Assembly (NCBI RefSeq): GCF_003350405.1
Contig: NZ_QQAW01000001.1
Location: 620,001-684,000, forward strand
Direction: 5' to 3'
Source of the DNA: Gluconacetobacter liquefaciens
Lineage (GTDB): Bacteria; Pseudomonadota; Alphaproteobacteria; Acetobacterales; Acetobacteraceae
DNA: 64,000 bases
In this document: positions 28,592 to 36,851 of the stretch, in pieces
How positions within the stretch are numbered: the stretch's first letter is position 1
How the letters are laid out: each line of letters begins with the position of its first letter
Notes under the pieces: generated by a model
The model's input: the letters and a program-made list of their open reading frames with translations, nothing else
Databases searched by the model: none
What the model was told of the DNA's origin: nothing
Made by a program: the position numbers and the translations under genes

Positions 28592-30127
28592 ATGAACAAT
28601 CATGATCTGTCTGACTTCAAGTCCAGACAAGATTTCGTTGAGATGAACGAAAATGACTTTCGTTCTATCCGATCTGTTCAGACTCTCATTGATCGGGAAG
28701 TGTCGCCCGCCCTTGATAAATTCTATGCTCAGGTTCGTCGCACACCGAAGGCACGAAGTTTCTTTTCTTCCGAATCGCAGATCGAGCACGCCAAACATGC
28801 TCAGCAGATGCATTGGAAACGGATTTCCGGCGCACGGTTTGATGACGAATATGTGAAGAAGGTCCAGGCGATCGGTTCGGTGCATGCCCGCATCGGGCTG
28901 GATCCGAGCCTGTATATCGGCGGCTACGGGATCATCCTCAACCATCTCGTCCAGTCTCTTATTGATGACATGCTGTCGCAGGGTGGATTTTTCTCCCGGA
29001 CCTCGTCACGGGTGGCGCGGAACGTGGGAGAGACGATCGGCAGCCTGTGCAAGGCGGTGCTGATGGAGATCGACCTCACGATATCGTCCTACATGGCCAA
29101 CATCGACAAGGCGCGCGTCGAGATGCAGGCGGAACAGGATCGCCGCGCCCAGGAGGATCGCGAGGTGATCGAGATCATAGGCAATGCGCTGACAGCGTTG
29201 GCCAATGGTGATCTGACCCACCGCATCGAAGGCGGCCAGATCCCGGAGCGCCTGGATGCGCTGAAGGCGCATTTCAACCAGACAGCCGAAACGCTGGAAC
29301 AGAGTCTGGGCAAGATTGCAGTGAATGCGACGGATATTGTGTCGAATGCCGACGGAATCCGCCAGGGGGCAGAAAACCTGTCCCGTCGCAGCGAACAGCA
29401 GGCCGCGACGCAGGAGGAAATGTCGGCGGCGCTGGGCCAGATCACGCAACGGATAACGAAGACGGCCGAGGAGACGCTGAAGGCCAGCCAGATGGCCAAC
29501 ATGGCGCGCAGCGATGCCGAGCATGCGGGAAGCGTGGTGCATGGCACGATCGAGGCGATTTCGGAGATCGAGAAGTCCTCGCATGAAATGGCGGGCATTA
29601 TCAGGATCATCAACGAGATTGCGTTCCAGACCAATATTCTGGCCCTCAATGCCAGTGTCGAGGCGGCTCGGGCGGGGAATGTCGGCCGTGGCTTCGCCGT
29701 GGTAGCCAGCGAGGTCCGCGCACTGGCGCAGCGTTCGGCCGATGCCGGCCGCGAAATCTCCGCGTTGATCAATCTTTCGGGCGGGCAGGTGAAAGCTGGG
29801 GTGGCGCTGGTGCATGAGGCGGGCGATGCGTTGCGGCGCATCATGTCGCAGGTGCAGCAGATCAATGATGTCGTGTCGACCATTTCGGCTTCGACGCAAG
29901 AGCAGTCGGCCGGCATTAGCCAATTGAACATCGCCATGGGTGGCCTGGAACAGACGACCCAGAAGAACGCGGCCGTCGCCGAGGCGAGTGCCTCGGCAGT
30001 GCGCAATCTGGTGGCGACATCCGACGAACTGACACGGATGGTCGCGGGGTTCACCCTGTCGGCAGGCGAGATGCGGCCTGTGTTCGCGCGACAGAAACCC
30101 AGGCTGGCGTTGATCCGGACGGAGTGA
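28592..30127 (+). CDS. Globin-coupled methyl-accepting chemoreceptor (HemAT-like)
   Basis: 511-residue soluble aerotaxis-type receptor. The N-terminal 180 residues form a protoglobin sensor domain, with the conserved proximal haem-ligand region [20 protein letters not shown] (His near residue 98). A short HAMP-like region ([20 protein letters not shown]) leads to the MCP signalling domain whose hairpin tip carries [20 protein letters not shown] near residue 350. No membrane segment or periplasmic loop is seen, so it should sense O2 or another gas in the cytoplasm. No che or flagellar genes accompany it here. Confidence 0.93.
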   Translation: MNNHDLSDFKSRQDFVEMNENDFRSIRSVQTLIDREVSPALDKFYAQVRRTPKARSFFSSESQIEHAKHAQQMHWKRISGARFDDEYVKKVQAIGSVHARIGLDPSLYIGGYGIILNHLVQSLIDDMLSQGGFFSRTSSRVARNVGETIGSLCKAVLMEIDLTISSYMANIDKARVEMQAEQDRRAQEDREVIEIIGNALTALANGDLTHRIEGGQIPERLDALKAHFNQTAETLEQSLGKIAVNATDIVSNADGIRQGAENLSRRSEQQAATQEEMSAALGQITQRITKTAEETLKASQMANMARSDAEHAGSVVHGTIEAISEIEKSSHEMAGIIRIINEIAFQTNILALNASVEAARAGNVGRGFAVVASEVRALAQRSADAGREISALINLSGGQVKAGVALVHEAGDALRRIMSQVQQINDVVSTISASTQEQSAGISQLNIAMGGLEQTTQKNAAVAEASASAVRNLVATSDELTRMVAGFTLSAGEMRPVFARQKPRLALIRTE

Positions 30128-30181
30128 GCCGTCGCGGCGACGGGCCGCCGATAGCGATACTACAGCGGATGACGGTTACGC

Positions 30182-31096
30182 TTATGGCTGGTCCGGCATC
30201 GTCCGGTGCAGGAAGGCGCCGATTTCTTCCGCCATGACGTGCTGAAAGGTGGTGCGGTCGAAGCCCGGCGGGTCTTGCGACGGCAGGAAATCCGGGCGGG
30301 CCATGTTCGCGGGAAAGGGGCTGAGAAACGAGAAATGCCCCGCGCCGGGGACGCAGCGGTTATCGACCAGCGCCGGATCGGGGACGCCCTGCATTACGAT
30401 ATCGGCCAATGCCGGCGGGGTGACGTCGTCTTCGGAGGCTGTGCGTATCAGGATCGGGCAGCGGATCGCCGACAGGGCGCCGGGGGCGCGGAACCATCCG
30501 GTGGCCGGTGCCAGCAGCACCAGGGCATGCACGCGCCGGTCGTGCGTGACCGCGATGCGGCGCGGTGGGTCTTCGGGGCCGCGGCCGCCGCTCCAGGGCT
30601 GGCCGCCCGCTGCCGCCAGCACGGTGTAAGTGCCCAGGGAGTGGCCGATCAGTGCCACGCGCTCGGGCCGCAGGGCCGGACCCACTACCGGGTCTGCGAA
30701 GGCGGCGGCTATGCTCAGGCAGACATGGCGGGGACGGTTTTCCAGATTGGCCAGCCTGCGGGCCAGCGCGTCGTCGTTCAGGCTGTTGCCGGGATGTTTC
30801 GGCATGGCGATCACGAAGCCGCGCGCGGCAAGGGCCATTGCCAGATCGCGATAGACCCAGGGCGACCCGCCGTTGCCGTGGGAGAGCACGATCAGTGGGC
30901 GGTCGCGCCCCTCTACCGCTCCTTCGGCGAGGGGTAAGTGGTAGGGGCCGAAGCGGCACGGGCGCGGTATGCCGGTGGTGGGATAGAGGATCGCCAGGGG
31001 GATCTCCGCATCCTGCACCCCGTCATGGATCGTCAGGCCACGATAGCCCACTGCATGCTTGGCGGAGCTTTGTGCGCCGGCTTGGCTCTGTTCCAT
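30182..31096 (-). CDS. Alpha/beta-hydrolase (dienelactone hydrolase/PAF-acetylhydrolase-like)
   Basis: 304-residue serine hydrolase, substrate unknown. Oxyanion-hole region LIVLSHGNGGSPWVYRDLAM, nucleophile elbow LIGHSLGTYTVL, acid in RTASEDDVTPP and a His in GAGHFSFLSPFP make a complete triad. The start is ATG 31096, preceded by AAAGGATCAGGG; the frame is open 45 codons further but without a better site. No signal peptide. Flanked by the chemoreceptor (convergent) and the peptide transporter (divergent). The fold resembles the chlorophyllase/dienelactone hydrolase group seen in many Acetobacteraceae. Confidence 0.8.
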   Translation of the reverse strand: MEQSQAGAQSSAKHAVGYRGLTIHDGVQDAEIPLAILYPTTGIPRPCRFGPYHLPLAEGAVEGRDRPLIVLSHGNGGSPWVYRDLAMALAARGFVIAMPKHPGNSLNDDALARRLANLENRPRHVCLSIAAAFADPVVGPALRPERVALIGHSLGTYTVLAAAGGQPWSGGRGPEDPPRRIAVTHDRRVHALVLLAPATGWFRAPGALSAIRCPILIRTASEDDVTPPALADIVMQGVPDPALVDNRCVPGAGHFSFLSPFPANMARPDFLPSQDPPGFDRTTFQHVMAEEIGAFLHRTMPDQP

Positions 31097-31332
31097 CCCT
31101 GATCCTTTCTCGTCATGCCGTGGGGCGATCCGGCCTGTCGTTCCGGCTGGGGCCAACATGCCGAGATCGGACAGGGCCGGCCAGTGGCGGCAGTGCATTG
31201 CCCGCGTTCCCGCGCCGAATGGATGCGTCATGCTCCCGCCCGCCTACGAAACGTTTACGCTTGTCCGGCTGGATGAACAGTCTATTGAAAACGGAAATCT
31301 AAGACCCGTTTTAGTCATCTGTCAGGAAATGC

Positions 31333-32811
31333 ATGCCGTCTGAACTTTCTTCCGTTTCGTCGCGGTCCACGCGGTCTTCCTCCTTCGCTGTCGTGGTCGC
31401 GATCGAATTGTGGGAGCGGTTCGGTTACTACGGCATGCAGGCCGTGCTGTTGCTGTTCATGGTGCGGCAGCTCGGCATGGCGGATGCGCGGGCGAATCTG
31501 CTGATGGGGGCCTTCGCAGCCATGGCCTACGCCCTGCCGGTCGTTGGCGGCTGGCTGGGGGATCGAGTGTTGGGGTCGCGTCGGGCGATGCTGCTTGGGG
31601 CCACCTGCATGATGGGCGGTTATGCCACGCTGGCGGTGGCGACGGTTCATGTCGGGCTGATGACGGTGGCCATGGCGCTGATCGCGACCGGCAACGGATT
31701 CTTCAAGCCCAATGCCGCCAATCTGGTTCGTCGGATTTATGAGGGTGACGATGCGGCACTCGATTCCGCGTTCACGCTCTATTACATGGCCGTCAATGTC
31801 GGTTCGACTGCGTCGATCCTACTTACGCCCCTGTTGCAGGACCATTTCGGTCCGGCCGTGTCATTTGCCACCTGTTCCGCCGGGCTTCTGTTTGGTTTGT
31901 GTGTTTATACCGCCCTGCGCGGCCGGCTGCGTCATGTTGGCTCGGCGCCTGATTTCGCGCCGTTGGCGGCGGGGCCGGTGGCCTCTCTGCTGTTGGGCAT
32001 CGTGGCGGCCATTGCGGGGCTGCATCTGATTCTGGACCGTCCCGTCTTGGCGCGGGATTGCGTGTGGCTGGCCGCACTGGCGGTTCTGGTCATGTGGACC
32101 CTGATCTATCGTCGTGCCGCGCCGGCGCAGCGGCCGGGGCTGCGGATGGCCTATATGCTCTCGATCCAGGGCATGCTCTATTTCGTGTTCTACCAGCAGA
32201 TGGCGACCTCGCTGACCCTGTTCGCCCTGCGTGCGGTGCGCGGCGATGTGACGTTGGGCGGGGTGACGCTGTTTCATATGTCGGCCGGTCAGTTCCAGGC
32301 CCTCAACCCGATCTGGATCATGGGTGCCAGCCCAATCCTGGCCTTTCTCTATCGGCGCTTTGCCCGGCAGGGGCGCGACCTGCCGATCGCGCGGAAATTC
32401 GTCGTGGGCTACAGCCTGGTGACGCTGGCGTTCGTGATCTGGTGGCTGGGTGCGCTCTCGGGCGGGACGGGGCTGGTGTCACCCTGGTTCATGATCGCAG
32501 CCTATGGCGCCCTGGCCGTGGGTGAACTGTTGGTCGGTGGCCTGGGGCTGGCGGTGATTGCACGCTATGTACCGGCCGCGATGGGCGGATTCATGATGGG
32601 GTCGTATCTGCTGTCGATGGGGGTGGCGATGTATGTGGGCAGCATGGTCGCCAACCTGGCGGCCGGTGCCCCCGCGCAGCCTGCGGCGGGGGCTGCGGCG
32701 TATGCCGGCCTGTTTCTGACCCTAGCCATCGCTGCCGGTGTGATCACGGTCCTGTTCGCGGCGTTGCTACCGCTTACGCGACGATGGGACCATGAGCATG
32801 TGGGCGCTTAG
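31333..32811 (+). CDS. POT/PTR-family proton-coupled oligopeptide transporter
   Basis: 492-residue di/tripeptide permease with about 14 membrane segments. The family signature IELWERFGYYGMQAVLLLFM (ExxERFxYYG) lies in helix 1, GWLGDRVLGSRRAM follows helix 2, and GNGFFKPNAANLVRRIYEGD with FTLYYMAVNVGSTASILLTP is the second PTR2 signature. It resembles DtpA/DtpB-type permeases of Proteobacteria. ATG 31333 lies behind AGGAAATGC. The gene ends in a TAG that abuts a pair of strong hairpins shared with the convergent yqhD gene. Confidence 0.93.
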   Translation: MPSELSSVSSRSTRSSSFAVVVAIELWERFGYYGMQAVLLLFMVRQLGMADARANLLMGAFAAMAYALPVVGGWLGDRVLGSRRAMLLGATCMMGGYATLAVATVHVGLMTVAMALIATGNGFFKPNAANLVRRIYEGDDAALDSAFTLYYMAVNVGSTASILLTPLLQDHFGPAVSFATCSAGLLFGLCVYTALRGRLRHVGSAPDFAPLAAGPVASLLLGIVAAIAGLHLILDRPVLARDCVWLAALAVLVMWTLIYRRAAPAQRPGLRMAYMLSIQGMLYFVFYQQMATSLTLFALRAVRGDVTLGGVTLFHMSAGQFQALNPIWIMGASPILAFLYRRFARQGRDLPIARKFVVGYSLVTLAFVIWWLGALSGGTGLVSPWFMIAAYGALAVGELLVGGLGLAVIARYVPAAMGGFMMGSYLLSMGVAMYVGSMVANLAAGAPAQPAAGAAAYAGLFLTLAIAAGVITVLFAALLPLTRRWDHEHVGA

Positions 32812-32818
32812 AGCAGAT

Positions 32819-32846
32819 CCTGTTTGAATGCGTGCATTCAAACAGG
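32819..32846. terminator. 13-bp-stem hairpin between convergent POT and yqhD genes
   Basis: CCTGTTTGAATGC (32819-32831) and GCATTCAAACAGG (32834-32846) are perfect complements separated by two bases. It lies 8 bp after the POT stop codon. Such a symmetric AT/GC-balanced hairpin looks like a mobile intergenic palindrome as much as a terminator. Confidence 0.6.
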
Positions 32847-32871
32847 TGGAGATGTTCGTAAAAGCAATAAA

Positions 32872-32915
32872 CTAGAGCATTTCCACCGAACCGGTTTTCG
32901 GTGGAAATGCTCTAG
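32872..32915. terminator. 19-bp-stem hairpin, bidirectional terminator/intergenic palindrome
   Basis: CTAGAGCATTTCCACCGAA (32872-32890) pairs perfectly with 32897-32915 across a six-base loop. The right arm contains the stop codon of the minus-strand yqhD gene. Read on the minus strand it is followed by TTTATTGCTTTT. Related GAGCATTTCC palindromes are widespread between genes in alphaproteobacteria, so this is probably a repeat family member used as a terminator. Confidence 0.7.
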
Positions 32916-34069
32916 AGGCTGGCTTCCAGAACGCGGCGGCTGACGTCCAGCGTGACGTCCTGGTGTTCGCCCAGGGCGGTCATGCCGTGCTGTTCAAGCT
33001 GGCCGATCACGCCGTCGATCGTCTCGGTGCCGAGACCGTAGGCGGACAGGCGGGTGGGGATGTCCAGGCTTTCGAAGAAAGCGCGTGTGCGCTCGATCGC
33101 GCTCTCGATCCGTTCGTCTTCGGTGCCGTCGCGCAGGTTCCAGACCCGTTCGGCATATTGCAGCAGCTTGCCACGCTTGGCGTCCTTGCGGACCCGCAGC
33201 ATGGACGGCAGGATGATGGCCAGCGTGCGGGCGTGGTCGATGTCGTGGCGGGCTGTCAGTTCATGGCCGATCATGTGCGTTGCCCAGTCCTGCGGCACGC
33301 CGGCGCCGATCAGGCCGTTCAGCGCCAGGGTCGCGATCCACATCAGGTTCGCGCGCAGGTCGTAGTCATGCGGGTTAGCGATGACCTGCGGCCCGATTTC
33401 GACCAGGCTCAGCAGCAGCCCCTCGGCGAAACGGTCCTGCGCCATGCCGCCGGCCGGGTAGGTCAGATATTGTTCCATGATATGCGTGAAGGCATCGGCC
33501 ACGCCGTTGGCGACCTGCCGTACCGGCAGGGTATAGGTCTTGGTCGGGTTCAGCACCGAGAAACGCGGGAAGACATGGGGGCTGCCGAAGGCGAGCTTCT
33601 CCTTCGTCTCCGTGCGGGAAATGACGCTGAAGCTGTTCATTTCCGAGCCGGTGGCCGGCAATGTCAGGACGCTGCCAAACGGCAGGGCTTCGCTGACGTC
33701 GCTGCCATGGGTGCGCAGGATGTCCCAGGCGTCGCCGTTGTAATTGACGGCGGCGGCGACGAATTTGGTGCCGTCGATCACCGATCCGCCGCCGACCGCC
33801 AGCAGGAAATCCAGCCCGTCCGCACGGATGGTCGCGACCGCGCGCATCAGGGTCTCGTAGGTGGGGTTTGCTTCGATGCCGCCGAATTCGCGCACCGTGC
33901 GCGTACCGAGGGCTGCGCGGACTTCGGCCAACGTGCCGTTCTTTTCGGCGCTGGAGCCGCCATACAGGACCAGAACGCGTGCTTTGGCCGGAACATGGTC
34001 GGCAAGCTGGGCGATCGTGTCCTTGCCGAAGATGATTCGGGTGGGGTTGTAGAATTCGAAATTCTGCAT
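32912..34069 (-). CDS. yqhD: NADPH-dependent aldehyde reductase/alcohol dehydrogenase YqhD
   Basis: 385-residue iron/zinc-type (group III) alcohol dehydrogenase that reduces short aldehydes. It follows E. coli YqhD closely: FYNPTRIIFGKDTIAQLADH, LLAVGGGSVIDGTKFVAAAV (NADPH site), TLPATGSEMNSFSVISR, and metal ligands Asp and His in NGVADAFTHIMEQYL and the two His in THMIGHELTARHDIDHARTL. Co-directional with and 50 bp after a TetR gene, so regulation is by TetR rather than the AraC-type YqhC of enterobacteria. Probable role: removal of toxic aldehydes generated by oxidative metabolism. Confidence 0.95.
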   Translation of the reverse strand: MQNFEFYNPTRIIFGKDTIAQLADHVPAKARVLVLYGGSSAEKNGTLAEVRAALGTRTVREFGGIEANPTYETLMRAVATIRADGLDFLLAVGGGSVIDGTKFVAAAVNYNGDAWDILRTHGSDVSEALPFGSVLTLPATGSEMNSFSVISRTETKEKLAFGSPHVFPRFSVLNPTKTYTLPVRQVANGVADAFTHIMEQYLTYPAGGMAQDRFAEGLLLSLVEIGPQVIANPHDYDLRANLMWIATLALNGLIGAGVPQDWATHMIGHELTARHDIDHARTLAIILPSMLRVRKDAKRGKLLQYAERVWNLRDGTEDERIESAIERTRAFFESLDIPTRLSAYGLGTETIDGVIGQLEQHGMTALGEHQDVTLDVSRRVLEASL

Positions 34070-34119
34070 GGTGTCTCCTTGCCGCCGGGGCGGGGCTGCC
34101 CGTCCGGCGGAATATCAGG

Positions 34120-34719
34120 TCAGGCAGGCAGGCCGAGCATGCGGCGGGTGGTTGCCATGGCGTCGTCGAACGGATGGCTGTCGCGGGTGAATTTTGCCAG
34201 CAGCGTCGCCCCCAGCCAGAGTTGGTAGAGGGATGCCGCCAGCGGGCGGGCATCCTGCATCGCGGGCAGCGAGCCGTCCTGCTGGCCGGCCGCGATGAAA
34301 CGGGCCAGCCGGTCGACCACGGCGCTGGCGCCGTCTTGCAGGATAAGGCGCATCCGCTCGGACAGGTCGCAGACCTCGGCGCCGAGCTTCACGGCCAGGC
34401 AATGGTCGTGGACCGCGCCCGCCACATGGGCGTCGCGCCATTGGATCCAGTAGGCCATGAAACGTTGGCCGGCGGTGCCGTCCTGCTGTTCAAGCAGCGC
34501 GTCGATGCGGGCGAGATAGGTTGTAAAATACTGCTCCAGCAGCGCTTCGCCGAAAGCCTCCTTCGAAGCGAAGTAATGATAGAACGAGCCTTTGGGGATC
34601 TCTGCCGCGACGAGGATCTCGTTAAGCCCGACTGCTGAGAAGCCCTTGCTGCCGATGATCGGGCGCGCCGTATCCAGAATATGGCGCCGGACATCATGAT
34701 GGGCGGAGGCTGCGTTCAT
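34120..34719 (-). CDS. TetR-family regulator of yqhD
   Basis: 199-residue repressor; HTH RRHILDTARPIIGSKGFSAV and GLNEILVAAEIPKGSFYHYF (residues about 10-56), then SKEAFGEALLEQYF and a ligand domain with HDHCLAVKLGAEVCDLSERM, the NemR/AcuR-like Cys/Lys-Leu-Gly element. First gene of an apparent operon with yqhD. The site at 34740-34754 upstream resembles that in front of the AcuR-like gene at 8190, and the two proteins belong to the same TetR subgroup; both control a carbonyl-related reductase. Confidence 0.9.
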   Translation of the reverse strand: MNAASAHHDVRRHILDTARPIIGSKGFSAVGLNEILVAAEIPKGSFYHYFASKEAFGEALLEQYFTTYLARIDALLEQQDGTAGQRFMAYWIQWRDAHVAGAVHDHCLAVKLGAEVCDLSERMRLILQDGASAVVDRLARFIAAGQQDGSLPAMQDARPLAASLYQLWLGATLLAKFTRDSHPFDDAMATTRRMLGLPA

Positions 34720-34739
34720 GTGGGGAGGTTATCCGGGAT

Positions 34740-34754
34740 TAGACCGGTCGGCTA
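34740..34754 (-). promoter_or_regulatory. Candidate TetR operator upstream of the yqhD regulator
   Basis: TAGACCGGTCGGCTA is an imperfect inverted repeat, 20 bp upstream of the tetR start. It shares the TAGAC...TA outer bases and spacing with TAGACGATCGGTCTA at 8165-8179. Confidence 0.5.
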
Positions 34755-34816
34755 GTGGGATGTCGCTTTATGAAATGCGCGCTGGGTTGTTGCCAGCGCG
34801 CGTGTTCGGCCGGGCT

Positions 34817-35536
34817 TCAATGCCACAGAGTGGCCAGCAACGGGACCAGCACGGCGGTCAGCAGGGCATTCAGCCCGATACCGAGCGCAGCGAAGGCGGC
34901 CCCGACTTCGTCAAGGGCCGCGACCTGGGCAGCCGCGATGCCGCTGCCGGCGACGCCGGCAGCGAGGCCGTGCGCGCGCCAGTCGGCGATCTGGAAGCGC
35001 ACCAGCATATGCCGGCCGATGATGGCCGCCAGGATGCCGCCCAGGATTGCCAGCGACGCGGTGAGGGCGGGCACGCCGCCGATCTGGTCGGAAACCGCCA
35101 TGGCGATCGGCGTGGTGACGGCCTTGGGGGCCATGGACAGCGCGACGCTGCGTGAACCGCCCAGGAGCCAGACGAGGCCCACGCCGCTGAGGACCGAAGT
35201 GAGCGACCCGGCCAGCAGGGCAAGGCCGATGCTGGAGAGGTGGCGGCGGACCAGTGCGAAATTCTCGGCCAGCGGCACGGCCAGCGCTACCGTGACCGGG
35301 CCGAGCAGGAAATGGATGAACTGCGCGCCAGCGAAATAGGTGTCGTAGGACGTGTCGGTGCCCAGCAGGGTCGCCGCTACGATCAGGATCGCAATCAGGA
35401 CCGGACTGGCGAAGGGGGACCCTCCACATGCCTTCTGGACCTGGCGGCCGATGACATAGGCCGCCAGTGTAACCACCATCCACAGCAGCGGGGTGGCGGA
35501 GAGCGGCGTCCAGAGATGATGGAGTGCGGCGCTCAT
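34817..35536 (-). CDS. lrgB: LrgB/CidB-family membrane protein
   Basis: 239-residue integral membrane protein with about seven segments; family marks GPVTVALAVPLAENFALVRR, KAVTTPIAMAVSDQIGGVPA and GILAAIIGRHML, ending with AGVAGSGIAAAQVAALDEVG. LrgAB/CidAB pairs affect murein hydrolase activity and, in some bacteria and plastids, carry pyruvate or glycolate; the transport role would suit an oxidative acid-producing organism. Its ATG overlaps the lrgA stop (ATGA), so the two are coupled. No LytTR-type regulator gene is adjacent. Confidence 0.93.
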   Translation of the reverse strand: MSAALHHLWTPLSATPLLWMVVTLAAYVIGRQVQKACGGSPFASPVLIAILIVAATLLGTDTSYDTYFAGAQFIHFLLGPVTVALAVPLAENFALVRRHLSSIGLALLAGSLTSVLSGVGLVWLLGGSRSVALSMAPKAVTTPIAMAVSDQIGGVPALTASLAILGGILAAIIGRHMLVRFQIADWRAHGLAAGVAGSGIAAAQVAALDEVGAAFAALGIGLNALLTAVLVPLLATLWH

Positions 35537-35937
35537 GACATGCCTCCTTCACGATCGGCGGGATTGGCGGACGTGCGCGGAAGGGTCCAGTGCATGACCA
35601 ACGCTGTTACCATGAGGCTGAGGATGGTCGAACCGGCCACGGCAACGATGATCGGCAGCCATTCTTTGCGGATTACACCTGCCTCGGCGATGATTCCGAC
35701 GCCGGCGGGCACGAACAGCAGGCCCATATTGGCGATCAAGCTTTCGGCTGCCGGTTTCAGCGGTGCGGGTGTCATGTCCTGGCCGGTTCGCTTCGCACGG
35801 ACGCCGAGTGCCAGGGCCAGCAGGAACATGCCGATGACCGGGCCGGGAACCGGGAAGTGGAACGTGGTGCGCAGTAATTCCCCCAGAAGTTGGCATCCGA
35901 TAAGGATGAGCATCGCCGATGGCATCGCGGTCTCCAT
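35533..35937 (-). CDS. lrgA: LrgA/CidA-family holin-like protein
   Basis: 134-residue small membrane protein with four segments (MLILIGCQLLGELLRTTF; PVIGMFLLALALGVRA; MGLLFVPAGVGIIAEAG; LPIIVAVAGSTILSLMVTAL) and the family motif FPVPGPVIGMFLLAL. Start ATG 35937 (METAMPSAM) is placed behind GAGGGG; ATG 35925 with GGAG is possible. The longer frame upstream adds no family sequence. Forms a two-gene unit with lrgB. Confidence 0.9.
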   Translation of the reverse strand: METAMPSAMLILIGCQLLGELLRTTFHFPVPGPVIGMFLLALALGVRAKRTGQDMTPAPLKPAAESLIANMGLLFVPAGVGIIAEAGVIRKEWLPIIVAVAGSTILSLMVTALVMHWTLPRTSANPADREGGMS

Positions 35938-36079
35938 TGGTGCGGGTCCCCTCACAGGAGGACCGGTCCCGGAGGGGATAACAACATGATCGCGAAAATG
36001 CGACAGCGGAGACCGCTGCATGCCGCATCAGGCGAGGGAAACCGTGCTATCGTGCGGCGCAAGCGGAGGGATATCAGCC

Positions 36080-36622
36080 GTGGACGAACTGCCGATCAGC
36101 AAGGCATTCACGCTGCTGGAACCGGGGCCGGTGGTGCTTGTGACCACACATGACGGCCGCCGGGACAATGTGATGACCATTTCCTGGACCATGGTGCTGG
36201 ATTTCTCCGCCTCCTTCGCCCTGACGACCGGCCCATGGAATTATTCCTTCGCCGCCTTGCAGCGCACGAAGGAATGCGTGATCGCGATCCCGACGGTGGA
36301 CATGATCGATACCGTCGTCGGGATCGGGACCTGCTCCGGGAAGGATACCGACAAATTTGCGAAATTCGGTCTGGTGCGTGAAAAGGCCGGGCATGTGCGG
36401 GCGCCGCTGATCGGACAGTGCCTGGCGCATATCGAATGCAGGGTGGTCGATTTCATAGAACGCTACGGCGTCGTGGTGCTGGAAGGTGTGGCAGCTTATA
36501 TGGACGCCGGGCGGCGGGAGCGGCGGATGATCCACGCGATTGGCGACGGCAGCTTCGTCGTGGATGGGCGGAGGATCGACCGACGGGAGATGATGCGCTC
36601 GAAGTTGCCTGATGGTCTTTGA
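36080..36622 (+). CDS. Flavin reductase-like FMN-binding protein
   Basis: 180-residue split-barrel protein of the flavin reductase/DIM6-NTAB family. Motifs PGPVVLVTTHDGRRDNVMTI, SWTMVLDFSASFALTTGP, and ECVIAIPTVDMIDTVVGIGT with GTCSGKDTDKFAKF fit its FMN-binding fold. Starts at GTG 36080, preceded by GGAGGGATATC; an upstream ATG at 36020 has no ribosome-binding site. The physiological partner oxygenase, if any, is not adjacent. Confidence 0.85.
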   Translation: MDELPISKAFTLLEPGPVVLVTTHDGRRDNVMTISWTMVLDFSASFALTTGPWNYSFAALQRTKECVIAIPTVDMIDTVVGIGTCSGKDTDKFAKFGLVREKAGHVRAPLIGQCLAHIECRVVDFIERYGVVVLEGVAAYMDAGRRERRMIHAIGDGSFVVDGRRIDRREMMRSKLPDGL

Positions 36623-36719
36623 AAGAGGTGTTTTTTTTAGAAGCATAGAGAAACACAAAGGCTTTCTCTCATTCAGAGACATCCTATGTCCCAGGCATAG
36701 GGTCCCTGGCCGAATTGAA

Positions 36720-36752
36720 GTTTTCTGTTCTTTTTTTCAAAAGACAGAAAAC
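36720..36752. repeat. AT-rich hairpin, copy 1 of an intergenic repeat
   Basis: GTTTTCTGT-T-CTTTT pairs with AAAAGACAGAAAAC around a TTTC loop, one bulged base. The T-rich half closely resembles the hairpin at 47722-47743 (both contain GTTCTTTTTTTCAAAA). It could terminate the flavin-reductase transcript. Confidence 0.5.
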
Positions 36753-36851
36753 AAAAGAGATATCCAGGCCAATCGAATTTTGACAATCCTTGTTCGGCTC
36801 TGTCATAACGGTATCGCATTGATGCTGTGGCGGCAGGAGAGACGGGACAGG

